Shown in pieces: positions 55,854-64,000 of a stretch of DNA of 64,000 nt. The notes below the pieces were generated by a model. That model ran no database searches. It saw only the letters and a list, made by a program, of their open reading frames with translations, and had not been told where the DNA came from. The stretch's first letter is position 1; every line of letters begins with the position of its first letter. Source of the stretch: JAGVSR01 sp963750715 (lineage in GTDB: Bacteria; Pseudomonadota; Alphaproteobacteria; Rhizobiales; Hyphomicrobiaceae); the NCBI GenBank assembly GCA_963750715.1, contig CAVVRP010000012.1, positions 1,054,001 to 1,118,000 on the forward strand, in the 5' to 3' direction. The translations under genes and the position numbers were made by a program.

Positions 55854-56993
55854 ATGGTTACCATTGCTGTCACCGCAGAAGAGACCGATGAGCCGCGGGT
55901 GGCGGTTTCGCCCGAAACGGTGAAGAAGCTGGTTGGGCTTGGCTGCAAGGTCAAGATCCAGTCTGGTGCTGGTCTGCGGTCGCGCTTTTCCGACGACATG
56001 CTGGCGGCACAGGGCGCCGAGATCGCGCCGACAGCTGCCGCAGCCATTGCCGATGCCGACGCGCTACTCAAAGTCCGCCGGCCAAGCACCGATGAACTCG
56101 CCGCGTTGAAGCCCGGCGCCTTCGTCATGGCCATGATCGAGCCGTACGGCGATCCCGCCGCGCTCGCGACGGCAGCCCAGTCCGGCGCGACGCTGTTCTC
56201 CATGGAATTCATGCCGCGCATCACCCGTGCCCAGTCAATGGACGTGCTGTCGAGCCAAGCCAACCTCGCCGGCTACAAGGCGGTAGTCGACGGCGCCGCC
56301 ATGTTCGGCCAGGCATTGCCGATGATGATGACAGCGGCTGGCACCGTACCGGCGGCGAAGGTGTTCATCATGGGCGTCGGCGTTGCCGGTCTGCAGGCGA
56401 TCGCCACGGCGCGACGCATGGGCGCCATTGTGACGGCGACCGACGTGCGGCCCGCCACCAAGGAGCAGGTGCAGTCGCTCGGCGCGAAGTTTATCGCTGT
56501 CGAAGACGAAGAGTTCAAGCAGGCCCAGACCGCCGCAGGATATGCCAAGGCGATGTCGCCCGAGTATCAGGCGAAGCAGGCGGAACTCATCTCCAACCAC
56601 ATCAAGAACCAGGACATCGTCATCACGACTGCGCTCATTCCGGGTCGCCCCGCGCCGCACCTAATCACGCGCGCCATGGTCGAAAGCATGAAGCCCGGCG
56701 CAGTCATCGTCGATCTGGCCGCTGAACGCGGCGGCAACTGCGTGGCGACGGTTCCGGGCCAGACGGTCGATGTCGGCGGCGTCAAGATCGCCGGCCCGAT
56801 CAACCTTGCCGGGACTGTGGCCGTCAATGCGTCGAGCCTGTACGCCAAGAACCTCTTGGCCTTCCTCGAAACGATGATCGACAAGAAAGAAAAGAAGCTG
56901 GCCATCAACTGGGACGACGAGATCGTCAAGGGCACCCTGGTGGCTAAGGATGGCAAGATCGTTCACCCGAACCTGCTGCCGAAGGCGGCCTGA
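55854..56993 (+). CDS. pntAA: NAD(P) transhydrogenase alpha subunit part 1 (PntAA)
   Basis: 379 residues, soluble dI domain that binds NAD(H): EEPRVAVSPETVKKLVGLG-like (TDEPRVAVSPETVKKL), SMEFMPRITRAQSMDVLSS, VFIMGVGVAGLQAIATARR and VIVDLAAERGGNCVAT. The proton-pumping enzyme makes NADPH from NADH. Split into PntAA, PntAB and PntB as is usual in alphaproteobacteria. pntAB begins nine bases after the stop. Confidence 0.96.
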   Translation: MVTIAVTAEETDEPRVAVSPETVKKLVGLGCKVKIQSGAGLRSRFSDDMLAAQGAEIAPTAAAAIADADALLKVRRPSTDELAALKPGAFVMAMIEPYGDPAALATAAQSGATLFSMEFMPRITRAQSMDVLSSQANLAGYKAVVDGAAMFGQALPMMMTAAGTVPAAKVFIMGVGVAGLQAIATARRMGAIVTATDVRPATKEQVQSLGAKFIAVEDEEFKQAQTAAGYAKAMSPEYQAKQAELISNHIKNQDIVITTALIPGRPAPHLITRAMVESMKPGAVIVDLAAERGGNCVATVPGQTVDVGGVKIAGPINLAGTVAVNASSLYAKNLLAFLETMIDKKEKKLAINWDDEIVKGTLVAKDGKIVHPNLLPKAA

Positions 56994-57002
56994 GGACGTG
57001 CG

Positions 57003-57401
57003 ATGACACAGTTGAAGACGGCTCTTCTCTCAATTGCCGCCGTGATGATCACGGCGACGGGCGCGGCTGCCTCCGAAGGAATCGGCGGCTCCGTCGACCC
57101 GACCGTCTACCGCCTGATGGTGTTCGTGATGGCGATTTTCGTCGGCTACTACGTGGTGTGGAGCGTCACGCCGGCACTGCATACGCCGTTGATGTCGGTG
57201 ACCAATGCGATCTCCTCCGTTATCGTGGTCGGCGCACTTCTCGCGGTTGGTGTCAACCTCACCGCCTCCGACAGTTTCCTCGCCAAGATCTTCGGCCTTC
57301 TCGCTCTCGTCATGGCCTCGATCAACATCTTCGGCGGCTTCCTCGTCACTCAGCGCATGCTGGCGATGTACAAGAAGAAAGACACTCCCCCGAAGAAATA
57401 A
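57003..57401 (+). CDS. pntAB: NAD(P) transhydrogenase alpha subunit part 2 (PntAB)
   Basis: 132 residues. Membrane domain part: an N-terminal signal-like segment, then YRLMVFVMAIFVGYYVVWSV, HTPLMSVTNAISSVIVVGAL and VMASINIFGGFLVTQRMLAM, the TPLMSVTNAISS motif being diagnostic. Between pntAA and pntB, forming half of the proton channel. Confidence 0.96.
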   Translation: MTQLKTALLSIAAVMITATGAAASEGIGGSVDPTVYRLMVFVMAIFVGYYVVWSVTPALHTPLMSVTNAISSVIVVGALLAVGVNLTASDSFLAKIFGLLALVMASINIFGGFLVTQRMLAMYKKKDTPPKK

Positions 57402-57451
57402 GCCGTCTTTTCCTCTGAACCCGCCGTAACTCCCGCTCAGGATCACCCGAG

Positions 57452-58861
57452 ATGACTGCCAACACCGCCGCACTCCTGTACCTCGTCTCGGGTGTGCTGT
57501 TCATCCTTGCGCTGCGCGGACTTTCGAGCCCGGCCTCGTCGCGGCAGGGCAACCTGTTCGGCATGATCGGCATGACAATCGCGGTGCTGACGACGCTGGC
57601 GCAGCTCGGAGATCAGGGCATCCTGACCTGGATCCTGGTCCTCGCCGGTCTCGGCGCGGGCGCGTTCATCGGGGCCAAGACGGCTCGTGAAATCCCGATG
57701 ACGATGATGCCGGAACTGGTTGCGGCATTTCACTCGCTCGTAGGTCTTGCAGCCGTGTTCGTGGCCGCCGGCGCGCTCTATGCGCCGAGCGCCTTCAACA
57801 TCGCCGACGCCAACGGCAATATAGGTTTCGCCAGCCTGCTCGAAATGTCTCTGGGCGTCGCAATCGGCGCCATCACGTTCACCGGGTCGGTGATCGCGTT
57901 TGCCAAGCTGTCAGGACGCATGTCCGGCACGCCGATCATCCTGCCGCTGCGCCACGTCCTCAATCTGGCGCTCGGCGCGGCAATCATCCTGCTGATCTAC
58001 TGGTTCTGCCAGTCGGGCGGCTCAGCCTGGATGTTCTGGCTGATCGTCGGTCTCAGTCTGCTGTTCGGCGTCCTTATCATCATCCCCATCGGCGGCGCTG
58101 ACATGCCCGTCGTCGTGTCGATGCTGAACTCCTATTCCGGCTGGGCGGCAGCCGGTATCGGCTTCACACTTGGCAACATCGCCCTAATCATCACCGGCGC
58201 ACTCGTCGGCTCGTCGGGCGCGATCCTGTCCTACATCATGTGTAAAGGCATGAACCGCAGCTTCATTTCCGTTATCGCGGGCGGTTTCGGCGGCGAGACG
58301 GCTGCTGCCGGCGGTACAAAAGGCGAGCAGAAGCCGGTCAAGCTCGGCTCGGCGGAAGACGCAGCCTACGTGCTCAAGAACGCCTCCAAGGTCATCATCG
58401 TGCCGGGCTACGGCATGGCTGTCGCCCAGGCACAACACGCACTGCGCGAAATGGCCGACAACTTGAAGAAGGCCGGCGTCGAGGTGAAGTACGCGATCCA
58501 CCCCGTGGCAGGCCGCATGCCCGGCCACATGAACGTGCTGCTCGCGGAAGCCAACGTGCCCTACGACGAGGTGTTCGAACTGGAGGACATTAACAGCGAG
58601 TTCTCCCAGGCCGACGCGGTCTACGTCATCGGCGCCAACGACGTCGTCAATCCGGCCGCCGAGGACGACAAGACCTCGCCCATCTACGGCATGCCCGTGC
58701 TGCAAGTGTGGAAGGCCGCGACGGTGTTTTTCAACAAGCGCTCGCTCGCCTCCGGCTACGCCGGCATCGACAATCCCGTGTTCTATCGAGACAACACGGT
58801 AATGGTGCTGGGCGACGCCAAGAAGATGACGGAAGAGATTGCCAAGGCCCTCGCCCACTGA
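57452..58861 (+). CDS. pntB: NAD(P) transhydrogenase beta subunit (PntB)
   Basis: 469 residues. Membrane domain with HSLVGLAAVFVAAGALYAP, SVIAFAKLSGRMSG, GGADMPVVVSMLNSYSGWAA and MCKGMNRSFISVIAGGFG, and the soluble NADP domain with KVIIVPGYGMAVAQAQHALR, IHPVAGRMPGHMNVLLAEA and VIGANDVVNPAAEDDKTSPI. Completes the transhydrogenase operon. No terminator stands out in 58862-59120, which holds no gene I can support. Confidence 0.97.
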   Translation: MTANTAALLYLVSGVLFILALRGLSSPASSRQGNLFGMIGMTIAVLTTLAQLGDQGILTWILVLAGLGAGAFIGAKTAREIPMTMMPELVAAFHSLVGLAAVFVAAGALYAPSAFNIADANGNIGFASLLEMSLGVAIGAITFTGSVIAFAKLSGRMSGTPIILPLRHVLNLALGAAIILLIYWFCQSGGSAWMFWLIVGLSLLFGVLIIIPIGGADMPVVVSMLNSYSGWAAAGIGFTLGNIALIITGALVGSSGAILSYIMCKGMNRSFISVIAGGFGGETAAAGGTKGEQKPVKLGSAEDAAYVLKNASKVIIVPGYGMAVAQAQHALREMADNLKKAGVEVKYAIHPVAGRMPGHMNVLLAEANVPYDEVFELEDINSEFSQADAVYVIGANDVVNPAAEDDKTSPIYGMPVLQVWKAATVFFNKRSLASGYAGIDNPVFYRDNTVMVLGDAKKMTEEIAKALAH

Positions 58862-59120
58862 CGGTCGGCGAGGAGGCTTAACGTTACGAAGTTGAGGCGA
58901 CCTTACATGTCAATACTGACGGTTAGCCATCGCCTCCCATTCTTGCGAATCCAGAACAATCAACGGGTTGGTGGCAATGCAGCGTGAGCGCCACATCTCC
59001 ACGGCCTCGTTCCGCAATCATACCATTTAATCCACGCCGCTCAAATTTACGTTAGCATGGCAGTTGGATGTCGTTCACGTCGTCGTCGCTTGCCGCTATC
59101 GCGATCCGAGAGGGCACCGG

Positions 59121-59687
59121 ATGAAGCGCTTGGTCCCCCTGCTAGCCGCTGCTGTATCGATCACGGCCGCAGCGCTTTCGGCGAAGGCCGAGACCTTGGG
59201 CCTTCAGGCACACGTAACGATCGGCGGCGAAGAGTACTATTGCCGCGACTTCAAGGGTCAGGTCGTTCGCACTCTGATATCCAGCGGGCTTGGCGATGTT
59301 GCGCGCGCCTCCATCGTCAACCGCATGGCGATCATCCAACTCGATGACGAGCGTCTGCAGACGCTACCCGACAAGATGCAGGTGTTTTTCTTCAAGCATG
59401 AATGTGCCCACCATTTACTCGGACACATCTACAATCCCTCGCTGACGAGCGAGAACGAAGCCGATTGCTGGGCCATCAAGAATGGCCGCGACTCGGGCCT
59501 TTTCACTCGCACTGACGTGGAGAGCTTCGCGCCGTTTCTCGCAGACAGCAGTGGCTCGCCGTTCGGCCATCTGCCGGGCCCGCAGCGCGCTGCGCGACTG
59601 ATCGCCTGTTTCGACGATCCATCGGACAACATGGTGGATCCGGAAATGGTTGGATCTCGCCCGCCCGCTCTCTCAGCGAGCAGGTAG
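59121..59687 (+). CDS. Small secreted metallopeptidase-like protein
   Basis: 188 residues from ATG 59121 (MKRLVPLLAAA). Signal peptide ending near AKAE. The core FFFKHECAHHLLGHIYN contains HExxH (HECAH), and 15 residues on NEADCWAIKNG supplies the ExxAD of gluzincin-type zinc peptidases. This is a minimal version of an M48-like site. The protein has Cys at CRDFKGQVV, HEC and DCW, and ends in an RRP-like tail. No substrate is known. The stop overlaps the convergent LysM gene's stop region by 15 bases. Confidence 0.75.
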   Translation: MKRLVPLLAAAVSITAAALSAKAETLGLQAHVTIGGEEYYCRDFKGQVVRTLISSGLGDVARASIVNRMAIIQLDDERLQTLPDKMQVFFFKHECAHHLLGHIYNPSLTSENEADCWAIKNGRDSGLFTRTDVESFAPFLADSSGSPFGHLPGPQRAARLIACFDDPSDNMVDPEMVGSRPPALSASR

Positions 59688-60164
59688 CGGCACGACGAGG
59701 CGCTGACTTGGCACGATTGTGAGCCTCGAAAGCCGGTTCGCATCGACCAGCGATGCGACGGTCACTCGGTGCTGTTTTGCGATGCTGTACAACGTGTCGC
59801 CTTCCTTCACCTCGACGAAGGGCGATGTGCCGGTGGGCTGCGCGACCGAACCATTGCCAATCGCTGCGCCGGAGGGCGCCCCCGCCGTTCCGGACGCCGT
59901 CGATCCGATGGCTGTTCCCCGATTTGAAACGACCCAGCGACCCGGCGGCGATGCGCCGGGGATGTGAGCGGCGCGTTCGTGATTGGGCCCAATGTCGTGG
60001 AGGACGAGCGGTGTTACCACAGCAGAGGCCGTAGCCGGAGGCTGAAGACTTGCCGTGGAGATCGAGGACTGGCCCGCACCCTGTCCACAAGCGCCGATCA
60101 CAGAGGCAAGGCCGAGTACCGAGAACAGAAAAGATGTATGCAGAGTTTTGAATCGAGAACGCAT
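59673..60164 (-). CDS. LysM-domain lipoprotein
   Basis: 163 residues. Lipoprotein signal with lipobox VIGAC near residue 25, a long Ser/Pro/Ala-rich linker, then one C-terminal LysM domain: EVKEGDTLYSIAKQHRVTVA, SLVDANRLS. The domain binds peptidoglycan, so the protein likely tethers an outer- or inner-membrane anchor to the wall. There is no peptidase domain, unlike the NlpD type. Confidence 0.82.
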   Translation of the reverse strand: MRSRFKTLHTSFLFSVLGLASVIGACGQGAGQSSISTASLQPPATASAVVTPLVLHDIGPNHERAAHIPGASPPGRWVVSNRGTAIGSTASGTAGAPSGAAIGNGSVAQPTGTSPFVEVKEGDTLYSIAKQHRVTVASLVDANRLSRLTIVPSQRLVVPLPAR

Positions 60165-60348
60165 GACGGACCTCGAGAGTTGACTAACAGCCCTTAAGGA
60201 AGGGCCCGGTATGGTTAGAAAAGAGTTAAAAAAAGAGCCCCAACTCTAGGAATGGCGTCGTGCCTCGTCCACAGCATCGATACTGAGGCTGCCCCATCGG
60301 ACTTTGACTATGGTGCTGCGCGGCTTATATCGCCGGTCGGCAAACGAG

Positions 60349-60977
60349 ATGACAGATTCTGAAACTTGCGACGCAAGACACCGGATAGCGGTCGCACTGG
60401 CAAAGCTGGTTGCGGTACTGATCATACTTGTCGCGACGGTTTGGGCCGTCCTCTGGTGGCGGAACGGCGGCGCATGGTCGCTCGCCATTGAACAAGGAGT
60501 CCTGGAAACCCCGCACAACGTGCTTACGCTCTTGGTGTTTGCATTGTTTTTCGACGCGTACCGCCGCGGCACGGCGCTGTGCAATTTGCCGGTGGCGCTC
60601 ATGCCATGCTGGCGCGGCTGCATTCATTCGTGAAGTAGATCTGAAGTCGATTGAAGGACCCCCGTGATATGACTGGCACTCATCACGGTCTGCAGGGCGA
60701 CTTTTTCGTTGCGATGACGCCGCCTATATTGATCTACCTGTGGAGACACCGGGCCTATTGGCAAAACCTTCTCCGGCTGATGCTGAGATGGCAGTCGTGG
60801 CCCCTCTATCTTTCGGGATCCCTGCTCGCCCTGGGGGTATATCTCGACGTTAACACGATGGAGTTGCGATTCTGGGAAGAGCTGGCTGAGACGTATGGCT
60901 ACGGCTTTATGGTGCTGGCTGGGTGGAGGCACAGATCCCTGGTCGGAGACCCGGTACTCGATGCCAGTGCGAGTTGA
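60349..60977 (+). CDS. Polytopic membrane protein, frame-broken, function unknown
   Basis: About 210 residues with roughly five or six helices. From ATG 60349 the first frame gives two helices (LVAVLIILVATVWAVLWW and VLTLLVFALFFDAYRRG). After about 60610 another frame carries AAFIREVDLKSIEG and, from about 60665, a third carries HHGLQGDFFVAMTPPILIYL and LYLSGSLLALGVYLDVN to the stop at 60977. The pattern reads as one gene with two indels. An alternative start lies at 60304. I recognise no family. Confidence 0.55.
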
Positions 60978-60993
60978 CAGACTGTAGAACGCG

Positions 60994-61842
60994 ATGATCG
61001 TAAAAATTCTGATCGCTGTCGCTGCTCTTTCCGCGATCGTGCTGCTCGGCGTGCAGATTCTGCAGCGGCGTCTGATGTACTTCCCCGATACGCTGCGCGT
61101 GCCCCCCGGTAGTGTCGGGCTGAGCAACGCCGAGGAAAAAACCCTCACCACGCCCGATGGCTCGAAGGTTCTGTGCTGGTGGACGCCACCGCAGCCTGGA
61201 CGGCCGACGATCCTGTATCTACATGGCAACGGCGGGTCGCTTGTGACTCGCGCCGAACGCATGCGCAGCTACACCCAGCTTGGTTACGGTATGCTGATGA
61301 TGACATACCGCGGCTACGGGGGCAGCACGGGTGAGCCCTCGGAGCGAGTCAACGTGGCAGACGCGAGGCTCGCCTACGATACGTTGATCGCCACCGGCGT
61401 ACCGTCGCACCAGATCGTCATCTACGGGGAATCCCTCGGCTCGGGCGTCGCCGTAAGGGTAGCTGCCGAGAGAATCGTCGCCGGGGTCGTTCTCGATGCA
61501 CCGTACACGTCGGTCGTCGAACTCGCGCAACTGCATTATCCAGCCCTTGGTCTGCTCACCCGCTGGCTGATGACGGACCGTTACGAGAGCATTCGACACA
61601 TCGCGAAAGTGGCGTCTCCTTTGCTCATCGTGCATGGCAGGCTCGACACGATCATCCCCATCGAAATGGGACGTAGGCTCCATGCTGCCGCCACTGGTCC
61701 AAAAACCATGATCGAGTTTCCGTCTGCCGGGCACAGCGACCACTATCTGTTCGGCTCGTTCGACGCCATTGTCGCGTGGCTGGATAAACTGACGGCTGAA
61801 CCCGGCATCCTTCAGGATGCGAAAAAGCCCCGCCGGATTTGA
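60994..61842 (+). CDS. Membrane-anchored alpha/beta hydrolase (BEM46/ABHD13-like)
   Basis: 282 residues. N-terminal hydrophobic anchor (ILIAVAALSAIVLLGVQIL), LMYFPDTLRVPP, then the oxyanion and nucleophile elements LYLHGNGGSLVTRAERM and VIYGESLGSGVAVRVAAERI (Ser in GESLG), LLIVHGRLDTIIPIEMGR (Asp) and SAGHSDHYL (His). This is the layout of the bacterial ABHD13/BEM46 hydrolases. Substrate unknown. The stop codon lies in the loop of a shared terminator. Confidence 0.9.
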   Translation: MIVKILIAVAALSAIVLLGVQILQRRLMYFPDTLRVPPGSVGLSNAEEKTLTTPDGSKVLCWWTPPQPGRPTILYLHGNGGSLVTRAERMRSYTQLGYGMLMMTYRGYGGSTGEPSERVNVADARLAYDTLIATGVPSHQIVIYGESLGSGVAVRVAAERIVAGVVLDAPYTSVVELAQLHYPALGLLTRWLMTDRYESIRHIAKVASPLLIVHGRLDTIIPIEMGRRLHAAATGPKTMIEFPSAGHSDHYLFGSFDAIVAWLDKLTAEPGILQDAKKPRRI

Positions 61843-61855
61843 CCAGTGGGGCTTT
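61824..61855. terminator. Bidirectional terminator between the hydrolase and rpsU
   Basis: Perfect 8-bp stem AAAGCCCC / GGGGCTTT with a 16-base loop that contains the hydrolase stop codon. On the minus strand GGGGCTTTTTC gives a classical U-tract for rpsU; on the plus strand GAAGATTTTTC follows. Confidence 0.7.
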
Positions 61856-61877
61856 GAAGATTTTTCAGTCTTACCGC

Positions 61878-62255
61878 TCAGCGGGTGCCAAAACCGCCGC
61901 CGCCACCACCGAAACCGCCACCGCCGCCGCCAAACCCGCCGCCCGACGCACCGCCCGCTCCGGCGGGACGACCCGGACCGCCGGCGCCGCCGCGACCACC
62001 AGGACCGCCCTTGCCACCCGGACCGCCGCGCGCAGCGACCGGCTTGTTGGGCAGCAGACCTTCACGCTGCAGCTTCTTGCGGGCGAGTTTGCGGGCGCGG
62101 CGCACCGCCTCCGCCTTTTCGCGAGCGCGCTTCTCTGAAGGCTTCTCGAAATGGTTCCGGAGCTTCATCTCGCGGAAAACGCCCTCGCGCTGCAGCTTCT
62201 TCTTGAGCGCCTTGAGAGCCTGGTCGACGTTGTTGTCGCGAACGAGTACCTGCAA
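61878..62255 (-). CDS. rpsU: 30S ribosomal protein bS21 with a long glycine-rich tail
   Basis: 125 residues. The N-terminal two thirds are normal bS21: MQVLVRDNNVDQALKALKKK, LQREGVFREMKLRNHFEKPS and KRAREKAEAVRRARKLARKK. The remaining 50 residues are a low-complexity tail of Gly with Arg, Phe, Pro and Lys, such as GGPGGKGGPGGRGGAGG and GGGFGGGGGGFGGGGGG. bS21 is usually 65 to 85 residues. The tail is encoded in frame without a break and runs to a stop next to a terminator. RGG-like tails bind RNA in other proteins, so an effect on mRNA binding is possible, but that is inference. Confidence 0.93.
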   Translation of the reverse strand: MQVLVRDNNVDQALKALKKKLQREGVFREMKLRNHFEKPSEKRAREKAEAVRRARKLARKKLQREGLLPNKPVAARGGPGGKGGPGGRGGAGGPGRPAGAGGASGGGFGGGGGGFGGGGGGFGTR

Positions 62256-62621
62256 GCGGAATAACCTCTAGGCTTTGAGTTGATTGACGAATTTCAAATA
62301 GACTCAGCCGAGCGGCGAGCCGGGCTTAAAGCCAGCGAGCCGCGTCGGCGGGGATCTTGATGATAACTTCTAACAAACAGCGGAGGCATTGTCCACTTCT
62401 GGGTCACAAATCGCCTGCCAAGCAGGTCCTTTGCCCGCCCGATTGTCCAGTAAACAAAGAATAGGCTCAAAGTGAGTTTGACGGAAACGCCTTGTTTACG
62501 GTTGTCGGGCAATCTCGCCGTGTTGAAGTGAGTAGCCGGTCGATGGGTGTCCAATCCTGGAACGCCCATCAATGTAAAAGGGACCGGCTTTGTCCCAGTA
62601 GCGTCGAGTACGAGTGCCCCC
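62256..62621. other. Divergent intergenic region between rpsU and a sigma-54 regulator
   Basis: About 365 bases without a supported gene, with rpsU on one side and the response regulator on the other, so both promoters must lie here. I see AT-rich pieces near 62365-62385 and 62440-62500 but no unambiguous -35/-10 pair, and no strong hairpin. Confidence 0.4.
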
Positions 62622-64000
62622 ATGGCAAAGCGTGTTCTTATCGTCGATGACGATCCGGCCCAACGCCGAATTCTCGAAGAAACACTTAAACGACTCGGCT
62701 TCGAAACCCGGACGGCAAACTCCGGCGAGCAGGCCATCCAGATCCTCGAAGGCCCCGATCGCGGCTCCATTTCCCTGGTGCTTCTCGACCTAGTCATGCC
62801 CAATGTCGACGGCATGGCGGTACTCGATCGCCTGAACGAAAAGCCCGGCATTCCGCCAATCATCGTGCAGACCGCGCACGGATCAATCGACAGCGCCATC
62901 AACGCCATGCGCGCCGGCGCAATCGACTTCGTGGTCAAGCCGGCGAGCCCGGAGCGTCTCGAAGTGTCGATCAAGAGCGCGCTCAAGATCGAAGCACTCG
63001 CAGGCGAGATCACCCGCATCAAGAAGAAAGTCGATGGCACGCTTACGTTCAATGAACTGATCGTGCGCGGCGAGGCGATGCAGCGTGTCATCTCGCTCGG
63101 CAAGCGGGCGGCTGCATCCAACATCCCCGTCCTGATCGAAGGCGAGTTGGGCGTCGGCAAGGAACTCATCGCGCGGGCCATCCAGGGCGAAAGCGAGCGC
63201 GCTGGCAAGCCCTTCATCGTCGTCAATTGCGGTGCGATCCCGGAAAATCTCGTCGAAAGCATCCTGTTCGGTCACGAGAAAGGTTCTTTCACAGGCGCCA
63301 CGGACAAACGCATCGGCAAGTTCCAGGAGGCCGACGGCGGTACGTTGTTCCTCGACGAGGTCGGCGAGCTTCCGCTCGAAGCCCAGGTCAAGCTTCTGCG
63401 CGCGCTGCAGGAAGGCGAAATCGATCCGGTCGGTTCGAAGCGGCCCGTCAAGGTCAACTTCCGTCTGATCTCGGCGACCAACCGCGACATGATCCAACAG
63501 GTGAAAGACGGCAAGTTCCGCGAGGATCTATATTACCGTCTCAACGTGTTCCCGATCTGGGTGCCGCCCTTGCGCGAGCGCATCGACGATGTCTCCGAAC
63601 TCGCGTCACACTTCGTGGCCAGGTTCGCCGCCGAAGAAGGCAAGCGCATCAACGCCATCGGCGGAGACGCATTGCGCCTGCTGCAGGCCTATACGTGGCC
63701 CGGCAACGTGCGTCAGCTCGAGAACGCAGTGTTCCGCGCTGTCGTTCTGGCCGACAAGCCGGAGCTCACCGTCAACGAGTTCCCACAAATCGCGGCCCAC
63801 GTCGAAGGTTTCGAGGCCATCATTCCCGAGGCCCCGACCGTGCTCCAGAAACAGCCGGCCTATACCGGCCCGGCGTTGCTGGGCGCTGAGGACACAATTC
63901 CCCGAACCATCGAGATCCGCAGCAACGGCGGCCAAGGCTCGCTCGGCATCCCAGCGGTCGACGAGACCGGCGACATCCGCCCTCTGGAAGCGATCGAGGC
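62622..64000 (+). CDS. NtrC-type sigma-54-dependent response regulator, C-terminus cut by window edge
   Basis: From ATG 62622, open to the window end (459 codons). Receiver domain: RVLIVDDDPAQRRIL, phospho-acceptor Asp in LVLLDLVMPNVDG, Lys in FVVKPASPERL. AAA+ domain: VLIEGELGVGKELIARAIQ (Walker A, with ELGVGK instead of the usual ESGTGK), GHEKGSFTGATDKRIGKFQE (sigma-54 contact GSFTGA rather than GAFTGA), GGTLFLDEVGELP and WPGNVRQLENAVFRAVVLAD. After residue 400 is a linker rich in Pro and Gly; the DNA-binding Fis-type helix-turn-helix would be outside the window. The kinase partner is not seen. Confidence 0.93.
   Translation, partial: MAKRVLIVDDDPAQRRILEETLKRLGFETRTANSGEQAIQILEGPDRGSISLVLLDLVMPNVDGMAVLDRLNEKPGIPPIIVQTAHGSIDSAINAMRAGAIDFVVKPASPERLEVSIKSALKIEALAGEITRIKKKVDGTLTFNELIVRGEAMQRVISLGKRAAASNIPVLIEGELGVGKELIARAIQGESERAGKPFIVVNCGAIPENLVESILFGHEKGSFTGATDKRIGKFQEADGGTLFLDEVGELPLEAQVKLLRALQEGEIDPVGSKRPVKVNFRLISATNRDMIQQVKDGKFREDLYYRLNVFPIWVPPLRERIDDVSELASHFVARFAAEEGKRINAIGGDALRLLQAYTWPGNVRQLENAVFRAVVLADKPELTVNEFPQIAAHVEGFEAIIPEAPTVLQKQPAYTGPALLGAEDTIPRTIEIRSNGGQGSLGIPAVDETGDIRPLEAIE

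Overview
The window looks like chromosomal DNA of an alphaproteobacterium of the order Hyphomicrobiales (Rhizobiales), probably near Hyphomicrobium. It is GC-rich. The order ruvC-ruvA-ruvB ... ybgC-tolQ-tolR-tolA-tolB-pal-cpoB-tilS is typical of the class. So are zapA / 6S RNA / 5-formyl-THF cyclo-ligase / ymdB / yebC, the small aa3-oxidase subunit IV next to split pntAA-pntAB-pntB, and the order-typical small families DUF2093, DUF4164, DUF4170 and DUF465. I see no rRNA, tRNA, prophage, insertion sequence or CRISPR array.

Layout. 1-9 kb (minus strand): the Tol-Pal envelope cluster, with an extra OmpA-like protein and two tandem micro-lipoprotein genes inserted between tolB and pal. 9-16.5 kb: a Tat-exported phosphoesterase, ruvBAC with small membrane and PilZ genes between, yebC, ymdB and the folate cyclo-ligase. 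16.5-20.4 kb: a 6S RNA candidate, an EF-hand protein, zapA, then gap and class I fba. 20.4-29 kb: xseA, and a lipid A/Kdo block (lpxK, an acyltransferase-KdtA reading frame, a Tyr-phosphatase-like protein, an MsbA-type exporter, DUF4170). 29-46 kb: accessory and metabolic genes, namely a GT87-type protein, an acyl-CoA ligase, a fluoroacetate-dehalogenase-like hydrolase, the two carboxyspermidine pathway enzymes, a Ca2+/H+ antiporter, purEK and a PepF-type peptidase. This stretch also holds three decayed relics (ATP-dependent DNA ligase tail, phoD, chemotaxis receptor tail). 46-52.4 kb: a membrane protein, then a 775-residue receptor joining a periplasmic binding protein domain to a pentameric ligand-gated ion channel. 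It is divergent from the K+ transporter kup across an array of eight perfect 11-bp repeats. 52.4-64 kb: a UbiB-like kinase, the transhydrogenase operon, small secreted proteins, a glycine-rich-tailed bS21 and the start of a sigma-54 response regulator.

The most unusual item is the binding-protein/ion-channel fusion and its repeat-bearing promoter region shared with kup. I read it as a possible small-molecule-gated cation channel next to potassium uptake; that functional link is inference.

Many housekeeping genes (tolB, kdtA, purE, purK, pepF, the carboxyspermidine dehydrogenase and others) carry single-base frame breaks, several next to short homopolymers. This looks more like residual sequencing/assembly error than gene loss, so I annotate them as one gene with a frame break. 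The phoD, ligase and receptor relics lack whole domains and look truly decayed.
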